A DNA stretch of 64,000 nucleotides. It comes from Bacteroides intestinalis (lineage in GTDB: Bacteria > Bacteroidota > Bacteroidia > Bacteroidales > Bacteroidaceae). The notes beneath the pieces are model-generated. The model saw nothing but the letters and a program-made list of their open reading frames with translations. It did not search any database and was not told the origin of the DNA. The stretch covers positions 310,001 to 374,000 of the forward strand of contig NZ_QRZF01000006.1 of NCBI RefSeq assembly GCF_003464595.1, written 5' to 3'. Both the position numbers and the translations under genes were made by a program. Shown here piece by piece: positions 1 to 8,226 of the stretch (position 1 is the first letter of the stretch; each line of letters opens with the position of its first letter).

Positions 1-134
1 GAAATAGGAAACTTCTTGTTGGGTTTGAGTTTTCCCGGTCAGGAGAAAACAAAAAAGGAACAGGTAAGTAATAAGGATCGATTTCATATTATATTATATT
101 TGAGGTATAGAGATTATTTGCTTACTGACGAAAG
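1..134. other. Left-edge stretch without a confident gene
   Basis: Two short plus-strand frames are open from the first base, one to about position 70 and one to about 179. Either could be the tail of a gene lying outside the window. Neither shows a recognisable motif, so no coding call is made. Confidence 0.3.
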
Positions 135-260
135 TGCTTCACCTAAGCGGGTGGCGATGTTTCACCTGAACGGGTGACGATGTTTCACCTGAGCGAGTGA
201 CAGTGTTTCACCTGAGCGAGCAACGGTACTTTGCCTGAACGGGCAACGATGCTTTGCCAG
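135..260. repeat. 23-bp tandem repeat, about 5.4 copies, hairpin-forming
   Basis: Five units of exactly 23 bp begin at 135, 158, 181, 204 and 227, with a partial sixth from 250. Each has the form tgtttcacctgaacgggtga plus three bases. Units 1 and 2 contain CACC...GGTG arms. Unit 5 changes both arms together to TTGCC...GGCAA, so pairing is kept although sequence differs. The array lies downstream of the araB stop on the minus strand. There is no unique spacer of CRISPR length. Confidence 0.85.
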
Positions 261-286
261 ATTCAATGAATTGTCCGAGCTTGTAG

Positions 287-367
287 AACGAATGTATAGG
301 GAGTTGCTCCGGTACCAACAGCACCCACGTGGCAGCCGAAGCTTTTCCCTATACTATTACATTCGTT
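287..367. repeat. Long inverted repeat downstream of araB
   Basis: AACGAATGTATAGGGA (287-302) pairs perfectly with 346-367, apart from a 6-base bulge (CTATTA) in the right arm. It sits 19 bp past the araB stop. It may stabilise or end the arabinose operon transcript, but no clean T-run follows, so I do not call it an intrinsic terminator. Confidence 0.5.
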
Positions 368-385
368 TATTCCTTGAAGTAGGAA

Positions 386-1984
386 TTACTTTTTGAATTT
401 CACTGCGGCTTCTTCGATGGGCAGTGCTGCCTTGTAGTTTTCGATGTATGCGTTAAAGCCTGCTACATCTTCAGCTGTAGGCGCTATCTCAACACCTGCA
501 TCTCCACCAAACACCTGCTCATCCAGGAAAGCATCGAGAGGTTGCTTTTTTTCGTTGTTCACAAGGAATGACCCCAGCAACGCAATACCCCAGGCACCAC
601 CTTCACCGGCAGTTTCCATTACGGAAATCGGTGAATTTAATGCTGCTGCAAGTACTCGCTGACCCACATTCTTAGTCTTGAACAAACCTCCGTGTCCTGT
701 GATTCTGTCAACTTTCACCTTTTCTTCTTTGAAAAGAATGTCATTACCAATCTTGAGGACACCGACAGAAGCATACAAGTGCGTTCTCATGAAGTTCGCA
801 AGGCTGAACTTGTCATTGGCCGAACGTACAAACATCGGTCTTCCATCTGCAAAACCTGTTACAGGTTCGCCTGAGATGTAATTGAATGAAATGAGACCGC
901 CACAATCCGCATTGCCTGTCAGGGCATGGTTGTAGAGTTTTCCATATACTTCGTTCATATCTACAGGTATACCCAGCAGTTCCTGGTATTCCTTGAACAG
1001 ATTGATCCATGCATTGAGGTCGGACGTACAGTTGTTGCAATGTACCATGGCTACGGGACTTCCATCGGGAGTAGTAACCATATCGATCATTTCGTAGGGC
1101 TTTGACAAATCTTTCTCCAATACAATCATGGAGAATGAAGATGTACCTGCCGATACGTTTCCTGTACGCTGCTTAACGGCATTGGTTGCAACCATACCGG
1201 TACCTGCATCTCCCTCGGGCGGGCAAACCGGTATTCCAGCTTTCAAATGACCGGATACGTCGAGCATCTTAGCACCTTCCGGTGTCAGGAAACCTGCATT
1301 CTCGCCAGCCGGCAATGCCTTGGGAAGAATATCCAGTAATTTCCAGTCATATCCCTTCGGAGCGATTAACTCGTCGAACTTGGTCACCATTTCAGCGGAG
1401 TAGTTCTTGGTAACCGGGTCTATAGGGAGCATACCTGATGCATCGCCTATGCCTAATACCTTTTTACCGGTTATCTGCCAATGGATAAAACCTGCAAGCG
1501 TTGTCAGATAATTAATATCTTTCACGTGTTCTTCGTTGTCCAGAATAGCCTGATACAAGTGAGAAATGCTCCAACGCAGAGGAATATTATAAACGAATAG
1601 CTCTGATAAAGCAGCCGCAGCCTGACCTGTATTGGTGTTTCTCCAAGTACGGAAGGGCACGAGAATCTCTTCTTTATCATTGAATGCCATATAACCATGC
1701 ATCATGGCGCTGACACCGATTGCTGCCAAAGCTTCTATTTCTATGTCATAGAGCTTCTTCACGTTTGAGCGAAGGTCGGCGTAACAATCTTGCAGTCCAT
1801 ACCAGATGGCCTCAACGCTATATGTCCAAAGTCCGTCAACCAACTGGTTCTCCCAGGTGTGACTTCCTTGAGCGATGGGCTTGTTTTCCTGGTCAATCAA
1901 AACAGCCTTGATTCGGGTGGAACCGAATTCTATGCCAAGAATGGCCTTGCCTGCTTCGATGGTTGATTTTGCGTCTAGTTTCAT
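386..1984 (-). CDS. araB: L-ribulokinase
   Basis: Phosphorylates L-ribulose to L-ribulose 5-phosphate, the second cytoplasmic step of L-arabinose breakdown. The protein is 532 aa with the FGGY-kinase fold: N-terminal phosphate-binding segment GIEFGSTRIKAVL, a hinge region EGDAGTGMVATNAV, and C-terminal GGLFKTKNVGQRVLA followed by GEGGAWGIALL. I chose the ATG at 1984 (MKLDAKST) over an upstream in-frame TTG at 1993, because the TTG would overlap the end of araA while the ATG lies 2 bp after the araA stop. It is the last gene of the galM-symporter-araR-araD-araA-araB operon. The FGGY family also contains xylulokinases, but the adjacent araA and araD support ribulokinase. Confidence 0.93.
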   Translation of the reverse strand: MKLDAKSTIEAGKAILGIEFGSTRIKAVLIDQENKPIAQGSHTWENQLVDGLWTYSVEAIWYGLQDCYADLRSNVKKLYDIEIEALAAIGVSAMMHGYMAFNDKEEILVPFRTWRNTNTGQAAAALSELFVYNIPLRWSISHLYQAILDNEEHVKDINYLTTLAGFIHWQITGKKVLGIGDASGMLPIDPVTKNYSAEMVTKFDELIAPKGYDWKLLDILPKALPAGENAGFLTPEGAKMLDVSGHLKAGIPVCPPEGDAGTGMVATNAVKQRTGNVSAGTSSFSMIVLEKDLSKPYEMIDMVTTPDGSPVAMVHCNNCTSDLNAWINLFKEYQELLGIPVDMNEVYGKLYNHALTGNADCGGLISFNYISGEPVTGFADGRPMFVRSANDKFSLANFMRTHLYASVGVLKIGNDILFKEEKVKVDRITGHGGLFKTKNVGQRVLAAALNSPISVMETAGEGGAWGIALLGSFLVNNEKKQPLDAFLDEQVFGGDAGVEIAPTAEDVAGFNAYIENYKAALPIEEAAVKFKK

Positions 1985-1986
1985 AA

Positions 1987-3495
1987 TCAACAAAGCGCTT
2001 TGTTCAACATGTAATATACTTCATTCATGCGCAGTTCTTTCTTGAACTCGCTGATAGTTGTATTTTCATCGATAACTACCATTTCGATACCTGCCATTTC
2101 TGCATAATCTTCCCAGTATTCTACAGTCAGATCATAAGAGAAGCTGGTGTGGTGAGTACCACCTGCCAGAATCCATGCAGCAGCACCTACTTCGAGGTTC
2201 GGCATCGGAATCCACAATGCGCTGGCTACAGGAAGTTTGGGCAGCGGTTTGCTCTTGATACATTCTACCTTGTTCACGATGAGGCGGAAACGGTTACCCA
2301 GGTCAACGATAGTAGCGGCTACGCCTTCACCTTGCTTGCTGGTGAATACAAGGCGTGCAGTTTCGCTATCGATACCGATGCTCAGGCGATGTACTTCCAG
2401 TTTCGGTTTTGCTTCAGCAATCAGCGGGCAAACTTCCAGCATGTGTGCCTGGAGGATAGCGCTCTTTTCACCGTCGAAGTGCAAGGTGTAGTCTTCCAGG
2501 AAAGAACAACCTTTCGGCATACCTTGGCTCATGAACCATGTGGTACGGTACAAAGCGGCAGTTTTCCAGTCACCTTCTGCACCGAAACCATAACCTTCTT
2601 CCATCAGACGTTGAGAAGCCAGTCCAGGAATCTGATCAAAGTCACCGAGGTCGTTGAAGTTGGTAGTAAATGCTTTAGCACCTGTATCTTTCAGGATACG
2701 ACGGAGAGCGATTTCTGCTTTTGCAGAATTCCATACTTTGGTATAAGCTTCTGTTCCGGTTTTTTCCAGTTCAGCAGCATGATCGTATTCTTTGAAGTAA
2801 GTATCTACCATTGCCTGTACATCTTTGTCTTCCACTGCATTGTAGTACTTCATCAGGTCGTTTACCGGACAGTAGTCTACGTGGTAACCCAAAACTTGTT
2901 CAGCAGATACCTTGTCACCATCAGTAACAGCAACGTTATTCATCTGGTCACCAAAACGGATAATCAGCATATCCTGTGCATCAGCCCATCCGGCGCAAAC
3001 ACGCATCCATGTTGCAATCTGGCCCTGTGCTTTTTCATCTTGCCAGTGGCCTACCACTACCTTACGGTTTTTACGCATACGGGTTACGATGTGGCCGAAT
3101 TCACGGTCACCGTGAGCAGACTGGTTCAAGTTCATGAAGTCCATATCCATGGTATCCCAAGGAATTTCTTTGTTGAACTGAGTATGGAAGTGCAGCAACG
3201 GCTTCTTCAGTTCCTGCAAACCGTGAATCCACATCTTGGCAGGAGAGAAAGTGTGCATCCAGGTGATAACACCGATACATTTCTCATCATTGTTAGCAGC
3301 TTTGAAAGCTTCAGTTACTTCTTTAGAAGAGTTTACCGTACCTTTATAAACCACTTTCACCGGCAATTTGCCGCTGGCGTTCAATCCAGCTACCATTTCA
3401 TTACTGTGTGCGTCTACTGCGATAACTGCGTCACCTCCGTACAGGAGCTGTGCTCCGGTCACGAACCATACTTCATATTGATCAAATGCGTTCAT
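1987..3495 (-). CDS. araA: L-arabinose isomerase
   Basis: Converts L-arabinose to L-ribulose in the cytoplasm using a divalent metal. The 502-aa product matches the usual family length of about 500. Metal-ligand motifs are visible in order: MEEGYGFGAEGDW (Glu), LHFDGEKSAILQAHMLEV (Glu and His), and GGTHHTSFS (His). The N-terminus EVWFVTGAQLLYG is characteristic of AraA. It lies 42 bp after araD and 2 bp before the araB start, consistent with one transcript. A large open frame on the opposite strand (2149-3513) is a codon-bias shadow. Confidence 0.97.
   Translation of the reverse strand: MNAFDQYEVWFVTGAQLLYGGDAVIAVDAHSNEMVAGLNASGKLPVKVVYKGTVNSSKEVTEAFKAANNDEKCIGVITWMHTFSPAKMWIHGLQELKKPLLHFHTQFNKEIPWDTMDMDFMNLNQSAHGDREFGHIVTRMRKNRKVVVGHWQDEKAQGQIATWMRVCAGWADAQDMLIIRFGDQMNNVAVTDGDKVSAEQVLGYHVDYCPVNDLMKYYNAVEDKDVQAMVDTYFKEYDHAAELEKTGTEAYTKVWNSAKAEIALRRILKDTGAKAFTTNFNDLGDFDQIPGLASQRLMEEGYGFGAEGDWKTAALYRTTWFMSQGMPKGCSFLEDYTLHFDGEKSAILQAHMLEVCPLIAEAKPKLEVHRLSIGIDSETARLVFTSKQGEGVAATIVDLGNRFRLIVNKVECIKSKPLPKLPVASALWIPMPNLEVGAAAWILAGGTHHTSFSYDLTVEYWEDYAEMAGIEMVVIDENTTISEFKKELRMNEVYYMLNKALC
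1989..2004. repeat. 16-bp perfect palindrome at the araA-araB junction
   Basis: AACAAAGCGCTTTGTT is self-complementary. It encodes the last codons of araA and ends 4 bp upstream of the araB ATG, where a ribosome binding site would be expected. It could fold in the mRNA and couple araB translation to ribosomes finishing araA, or be a chance product of the codons. Confidence 0.5.
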
Positions 3496-3537
3496 AATGT
3501 TTTAATTCTTTAATTGTTAATTCTTTCATTTATTAAA

Positions 3538-4221
3538 TTACTGTCCATAATAAGCGTTGGGCCCATGCTTGCGGTTGAAATGCTTTTCCACCAACAGCGG
3601 ATTCATGGTCAGTTTCGGATTGACAGCATAAGCAATGCTTGCCATCTTAGCCACTTGTTCCATTACCACTGCATTGTGTACAGCATCGTTTGCATCTTTT
3701 CCCCAAGAGAAGGGGCCGTGATTCTTTACCAGTACTCCCGGCGTGTGTACGGGGTTCAGCCCTTCAAAGCGCTTCACGATTACATTTCCGGTTTCCATTT
3801 CATACGCTCCTTCCACTTCTTCCTTTGTCATATCTGCCGTGCAAGGTATGGCATCGTGGAAGTAATCTGCGTGTGTCGTTCCGATATTCGGAATGTCACA
3901 TCCGGCTTGTGCCCAGGCAGTAGCATAAGTAGAGTGGGTGTGTACCACACCGCCGATTTCAGGGAAAGCCTTGTAGAGTACCACGTGGGTCGGAGTGTCT
4001 GAAGACGGTTTCAATCGTCCTTCCACTACCTTGCCATCGAGGTCCACCACTACCATGTCTTCCGCCTTCATATCGTCATAACTTACACCACTGGGTTTGA
4101 TGACTACCAGTCCCGTTTCACGGTCGATAGCCGATACATTTCCCCAGGTGAAGATAACCAGTCCATGCTTCACCAGTTCAAGGTTGGCATGGAATACCTT
4201 TTCTTTCAGTTCTTCCAGCAT
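3538..4221 (-). CDS. araD: L-ribulose-5-phosphate 4-epimerase
   Basis: Converts L-ribulose 5-phosphate to D-xylulose 5-phosphate, delivering arabinose carbon to the pentose phosphate pathway. The 227-aa protein is a class II aldolase/epimerase. Zinc-ligand histidines appear in [14 protein letters not shown] and [10 protein letters not shown]. The N-terminal [14 protein letters not shown] and [10 protein letters not shown] segments bind phosphate in this family. Length fits AraD (about 230 aa) better than the shorter fuculose aldolases, and the operon context fixes the role. It precedes araA by 42 bp. Confidence 0.95.
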   Translation of the reverse strand: MLEELKEKVFHANLELVKHGLVIFTWGNVSAIDRETGLVVIKPSGVSYDDMKAEDMVVVDLDGKVVEGRLKPSSDTPTHVVLYKAFPEIGGVVHTHSTYATAWAQAGCDIPNIGTTHADYFHDAIPCTADMTKEEVEGAYEMETGNVIVKRFEGLNPVHTPGVLVKNHGPFSWGKDANDAVHNAVVMEQVAKMASIAYAVNPKLTMNPLLVEKHFNRKHGPNAYYGQ

Positions 4222-4237
4222 AATTTCATTTGTTAAT

Positions 4238-4304
4238 GTGATAAGGTGTTAATGTGATAGGGCGGTAAAGGCGATATCGCTCTATCACATTATCACTCTA
4301 TCAC
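4238..4304. repeat. Imperfect inverted repeat between araR and araD
   Basis: A 27-nt arm (4238-4264, containing GTTAATGTGATAGGGCG) is complementary at most positions to 4278-4304, which contains CGCTCTATCACATTATCAC. The right arm overlaps the araR stop codon. A hairpin here could attenuate transcription or protect mRNA between araR and araD. Confidence 0.6.
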
Positions 4305-4981
4305 AGTTTAAAATTCGGTGCCTTACGGTATGCCTTTTCATTAAATTTGTATAAGGCAGCTCCGCGTTTGGAACCTGTTTTATCAATCTTATCTGTTTTT
4401 TCAATGTAGTCCATTTCGGCTATCCGTTTACGGAAGTTACGCTTGTCTATCTGTTCACCGTAAATAGCTTCGTAGAGGCTTTGCAGTTGAGATAGCGTGA
4501 ATAACTTCGGTAACAGGTTGAAGCCGATGGGCTCTGTGGATGCTTTTTGCTGCATCAATTCCCGTGCCTGTTTCACCATTTGCGGATGGTCGAAGATCAG
4601 AGGTGGTAATTCATTGATGTTTACCCAGTAGGCATTGTGCTGGTGCACCAGTTCGCGGTCGTACTCATTGATATTGATTAATGCATAATAAGCAACAGAG
4701 ATCACCCGTTCTCCCGGATCACGTTCCACTTCGCCGAACGACCCTACCTGCTCCATATATACATTTTCCAAACCGGTGAGTTCCGCCAGTACACGTTTGG
4801 CCGCATTATCCACACTTTCACCTTGTTGCACGAATCCACCCATCAGAGACCATTCACCCATTGCCGGCTGAAAATTTCGTTTCAGCAATAACAGGCTCAG
4901 TTCTCCTTCGTTGAAACCGAAGATGATGCAGTCGATGCCAACGTAAAAGGTCGGATTTGAACTATAATAGTTATTTGTCAT
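4301..4981 (-). CDS. araR: Nudix-fold transcriptional regulator of arabinose use
   Basis: The 226-aa protein joins a Nudix domain (about residues 10-145) to a C-terminal winged helix (about 150-226). The Nudix box (G49 to L71) keeps the glycine-glutamate frame but has Val64 and Leu68 where hydrolases need glutamates, so it should bind rather than hydrolyse a ligand. This architecture is that of the Bacteroides AraR family, which senses L-arabinose and controls arabinose genes. It sits inside the arabinose operon between the symporter and araD, so it is probably autoregulated. A candidate operator lies upstream of the operon near 7999-8040. The family assignment is from memory; the ligand is inferred from context. 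Confidence 0.85.
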   Translation of the reverse strand: MTNNYYSSNPTFYVGIDCIIFGFNEGELSLLLLKRNFQPAMGEWSLMGGFVQQGESVDNAAKRVLAELTGLENVYMEQVGSFGEVERDPGERVISVAYYALININEYDRELVHQHNAYWVNINELPPLIFDHPQMVKQARELMQQKASTEPIGFNLLPKLFTLSQLQSLYEAIYGEQIDKRNFRKRIAEMDYIEKTDKIDKTGSKRGAALYKFNEKAYRKAPNFKL

Positions 4982-4991
4982 ATATCTTTAA

Positions 4992-5075
4992 GTTACGGGT
5001 TACGAGCTACAAGCTACAAGTGGCTACGCTATCATGCCAAATGACACTCGTAACTTGTAGCCCGTAGCTTGTAAC
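4992..5075. repeat. Imperfect inverted repeat between symporter and araR
   Basis: Arm 4992-5013 (GTTACGGGTTACGAGCTAC...) pairs at 18 of 22 positions with 5054-5075 (...CCCGTAGCTTGTAAC). It fills the araR-symporter spacer almost completely. Internal direct repeats of GAGCTACAAG/AAGCTACAAG suggest an interspersed repeat type rather than a single regulatory site. Confidence 0.6.
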
Positions 5076-5079
5076 TATT

Positions 5080-6774
5080 TTACCAGAAATAGATATAGAA
5101 AGCGGCAGTGATACCCAGGATAATAACCGTATGGATAATATCCCAATGATTCCAGCTGGCGCGTGTCTCCGCCAATTGTGCCGGGGTAGAGGTACCGAAT
5201 ACCAATCCTTGTATCTTTTCTTCAGACGGTGCTTTCGTTGCCAGACTGACTACTATCACTACAATGATACAGAACAGGAACATCCATCCGCAGAAGAACA
5301 ACCAGTTCATATCATAGAATAGATATTTGAATGTACCACCAGCTACATCTCCTGCATTACTGTAATATACTTTTGCTCCCAGACGTGTCAGACCGATTAC
5401 CATACCGGCGATCAATCCCCACATACCACCTTGTGCAGAAGTACGCTTCCAGCAGATACCCAACAGGAAAGCTGCGGCGATACCCGGTGCCAATACAGAC
5501 TGTACGTCTTGCAGATAAGTATAAAGTACATCACCTACGCTACGCATGATAGGTATCCACAAAATACCCAGAATTACAATCACTACAGTTGCCATCTGAC
5601 CGATAACTACCAGTTTCTTTTCAGAAGTTTTCGGTTTAAAGCGTTTGTAGAAGTCAATTGTAAACAGCATGGCGGATGAGTTGAACAAAGACGCCAATGA
5701 GCTCATCAAAGCTGCAAGAATACCGCAAACCACCAGACCTTTCACACCAGCCGGCAACAACTTAGCTACCAGTGTCGGGAAAGCTGCATCGGCATTGGCG
5801 CTACCATTAGCGAGCATCGGCAAGAAACCTTCACCACCTGCACCGAGGTATTTCTGATGAAGTGCGAAAGCAATCATACCCGGAATCAAGAACAAGAATA
5901 CAGGCAACAATTTCAGATAAGCTCCGAAGATAGTACCGCGGCGTGCTTCTTTCTGGTTTTTACCTGAAAGAACGCGTTGTACGATGAACTGGTCAGTACA
6001 CCAGTACCAAAAACCGATGATAGCTGATCCGATTAATGCTCCCAACCAAGGGAAGTTCGGATCACTATTGCTACGGATTAATTCCGTCATGGTGTTGCCC
6101 TGATCATTAACAGTTACCGCACCACAAATTCTCATCATTTCGTCCCATCCACCCAGTTCTCTGAAACCGAGTACAAGGATAATCAGTGAACCTAACAACA
6201 AAATCGGTGTCTGTAATACAGAAGTATAAAGTACTGACTTCATACCACCGAAGATTGTATATAATGCAGTGATCAAAACCAGACCGATCGCTGCAATCCA
6301 GAAGAAATCGATTCCCCAGAGTTCTTCAATGCCGAATACCTGTTGGAATACCAGACCACCGGCATATACCGTAACCGCTACCTTAGTCAATACATAACTG
6401 ATCAAGGAGATTACAGACAATATAGTACGGGATTGCGGGTTATAACGACGTTCCAGGAATTCCGGCATCGTATATACCATACTTCTTGAATAGAACGGTA
6501 CGAATACCCATCCCAAAATAAGAATCATCCATCCCTGGATTTCCCAGTGTGCCATAGCCATACCACTGGATGCACCGGCACCTGCCAATCCGATCAAGTG
6601 TTCCGAACCAATGTTCGATGCAAAAATAGATGCACCAATAGCAATCCATGTAGCGTCACGTCCACCCAGGAAATAATCCGCTGAGTCATTTTGTTTCTGT
6701 TTGACAACCCAAACAATAATACCAATCAGAGCTAAAGCGAAGACTCCAATTACGATCCAATCTAATGCTTCCAC
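5080..6774 (-). CDS. Sodium/solute symporter, probably for L-arabinose
   Basis: An SSS-family (SGLT-like) inner-membrane carrier of 564 aa, using the sodium gradient to bring sugar into the cytoplasm. It begins with a short periplasmic N-terminus and the helix IVIGVFALALIGIIVWVV, followed by the family segment DYFLGGRDATWIAIGASIFA and GSEHLIGLAGAGA. About 13-14 hydrophobic helices can be counted. It follows the periplasmic mutarotase and precedes araR. Arabinose as substrate is inferred from the operon; glucose or galactose transporters of the same family look alike. Confidence 0.88.
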   Translation of the reverse strand: MEALDWIVIGVFALALIGIIVWVVKQKQNDSADYFLGGRDATWIAIGASIFASNIGSEHLIGLAGAGASSGMAMAHWEIQGWMILILGWVFVPFYSRSMVYTMPEFLERRYNPQSRTILSVISLISYVLTKVAVTVYAGGLVFQQVFGIEELWGIDFFWIAAIGLVLITALYTIFGGMKSVLYTSVLQTPILLLGSLIILVLGFRELGGWDEMMRICGAVTVNDQGNTMTELIRSNSDPNFPWLGALIGSAIIGFWYWCTDQFIVQRVLSGKNQKEARRGTIFGAYLKLLPVFLFLIPGMIAFALHQKYLGAGGEGFLPMLANGSANADAAFPTLVAKLLPAGVKGLVVCGILAALMSSLASLFNSSAMLFTIDFYKRFKPKTSEKKLVVIGQMATVVIVILGILWIPIMRSVGDVLYTYLQDVQSVLAPGIAAAFLLGICWKRTSAQGGMWGLIAGMVIGLTRLGAKVYYSNAGDVAGGTFKYLFYDMNWLFFCGWMFLFCIIVVIVVSLATKAPSEEKIQGLVFGTSTPAQLAETRASWNHWDIIHTVIILGITAAFYIYFW

Positions 6775-6799
6775 AATTCTAATATTTAAAAGTTAACTA

Positions 6800-7939
6800 T
6801 TATTTCTCTACTGAGAATTTGAAAATACATTCGCTGTTGTATGTTTGTCCCGGCTCCAATACCACGCTAGGCCATTCCGGCTTATTAGGACTGTCGGGAT
6901 AGTGTTGTGTTTCCAGGCATACGGAAGCACGTTGATTATAAGTAATGCCTTTTTTGCCTGTTACAGTTCCGTCCAGGAAGTTGCCGGTATAAACTTGTAT
7001 ACCCGGTTCGTTGGTATATACTTCCAGAGTGATGCCGCTTTCAGGTGAAGTCAGTTTTGCAGCTAATTGAGCAATGTCTCCATTCGTATTCAGTACCCAG
7101 TTGTGGTCATAGCCATTTCCGTTTTTCAACTGAACGAAGTCGAAGTTTGTGATATCTTGTCCTATTGTTTTAGGTGTAGTAAAGTCCATCGGAGTCTCTT
7201 TCACTGTTACGATTTCTCCGGTGGTCATGAAAGTACTGTCTACCGGAGTGTAGTTGTCTGCATTTACATATAAGATATGATCTGTTGCAGCTTTTGAAGG
7301 ATTACCGGATAAGTTGAAGTAAGAGTGGTTAGTCATGTTGATGACTGTTTTCTTATCTGTAGTAGCGCTATACTTTATATCTATAGCGTTGTCATCTGTT
7401 AGTTTGAAAAGAACTTTGGCAGTTACGTTGCCGGGAAAGTTAGAGTCACCGTCCGGTGAGATACGAGTCAGTTCCAGAGTCGTTTCATCAATCGGATTGG
7501 CTTCATATACTTGGTATTGCCAGCCTTTAGGACCGCCATGTAAGCAGTGTCCGAAGTTGTTTTGTGGTAATTGGATTGTGTCTCCGTCCAATACGATTCT
7601 TCCCTGGTTGATGCGGTTTGCATAACGGCCGATAGAAGCGCCGAAGTCACTCGGGATGTTTACATAGTCGGCAATGCTGTCGAAACCCAGAACAACGTCC
7701 TGCATATTCCCGTTTTTATCGGGAACCATAATAGAAACGATACGACCACCGAAGTTAGTGATGCACACTTCCATGCCCGACTTGTTCTTTAAGGTGTAAA
7801 GATCCGTTTTGGCATTGTTCACTTCTGTTTGAAAATTCACCGGATTCAGACCGGACAAAGTCAACTCCTGAGCTGGCTTGTTATTGCACGCAGATAACAT
7901 CAGTGCGGCAATTCCTGCAAGTAGAAAACTGTTTTTCAT
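6800..7939 (-). CDS. Aldose 1-epimerase (mutarotase), lipoprotein
   Basis: Interconverts alpha and beta anomers of aldoses. The protein is 379 aa from the ATG at 7939. That start gives a lipoprotein signal peptide with lipobox LSAC (Cys18), whereas the longer frame starting at 7996 would bury the signal. Family motifs are GRYANRINQGR, HGGPKGWQYQVYE, the catalytic-His segment NMTNHSYFNLSG and the catalytic-Glu segment VCLETQHYPDSP. Membrane anchoring suggests it prepares arabinose anomers in the periplasm ahead of the symporter. It is the first gene of the arabinose operon and carries the operon promoter upstream. A second, cytoplasmic mutarotase is encoded at 34643. Confidence 0.9.
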   Translation of the reverse strand: MKNSFLLAGIAALMLSACNNKPAQELTLSGLNPVNFQTEVNNAKTDLYTLKNKSGMEVCITNFGGRIVSIMVPDKNGNMQDVVLGFDSIADYVNIPSDFGASIGRYANRINQGRIVLDGDTIQLPQNNFGHCLHGGPKGWQYQVYEANPIDETTLELTRISPDGDSNFPGNVTAKVLFKLTDDNAIDIKYSATTDKKTVINMTNHSYFNLSGNPSKAATDHILYVNADNYTPVDSTFMTTGEIVTVKETPMDFTTPKTIGQDITNFDFVQLKNGNGYDHNWVLNTNGDIAQLAAKLTSPESGITLEVYTNEPGIQVYTGNFLDGTVTGKKGITYNQRASVCLETQHYPDSPNKPEWPSVVLEPGQTYNSECIFKFSVEK

Positions 7940-7984
7940 GGTTCTATTTTTAATGTAAATGAGATAATTATCCGATTTTGGGTG

Positions 7985-8040
7985 TAAAAGTAACACTTTA
8001 TTTGAGTGTATTAACTACACCTGTATATGTTATGTAACAT
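7985..8040 (-). promoter_or_regulatory. Promoter and candidate operators of the arabinose operon
   Basis: Read on the minus strand, TACTTTTA at 7992-7985 is close to the Bacteroides -7 box TAnnTTTG. Just upstream, 7999-8020 holds (plus strand) TTTGAGTGTAttAACTACA, with GTGTA/TACAC arms. The same motif recurs at 22696-22717 before the arabinan operon. A second palindrome, ATGTTA-TG-TAACAT, lies at 8027-8040. AraR binding is inferred. Confidence 0.5.
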
Positions 8041-8107
8041 AAAAGTAAAAAAACAGACTCAGTGATTGGGAATTTGAGGCTGTTTTTAGAGCTCAGATTC
8101 ACCCCCT

Positions 8108-8192
8108 TCCTACCAAGTCCGTATCAACTCCATACCAACTCCCTACCAAGTCCAAGTGTATAGATACGGAGCAGATACGGACTAGATACGGC
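8108..8192. repeat. Intergenic hairpin repeat, copy 1
   Basis: The left side carries repeated CCGTATCAACTC-like words. The right side carries their complements (GATACGGACTAGATACGG). AGTCCGTATC and GATACGGACT form perfect arms around a short tatag loop. A related element with the same words and layout occurs at 37991-38080. It separates the GH43 gene end from the arabinose operon promoter. Confidence 0.6.
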
Positions 8193-8226
8193 TCAAATCC
8201 TATCCGGATATGGGCGGGAACTTATC

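Noticed and set aside
135..260. Possible CRISPR array
   Set aside because: The 23-bp units abut each other with no unique spacers, and there are no cas genes.
2149..3513. A 454-residue open frame opposite araA
   Set aside because: It lies wholly antisense to a clear arabinose isomerase, has no motif, and follows from the codon bias of araA.
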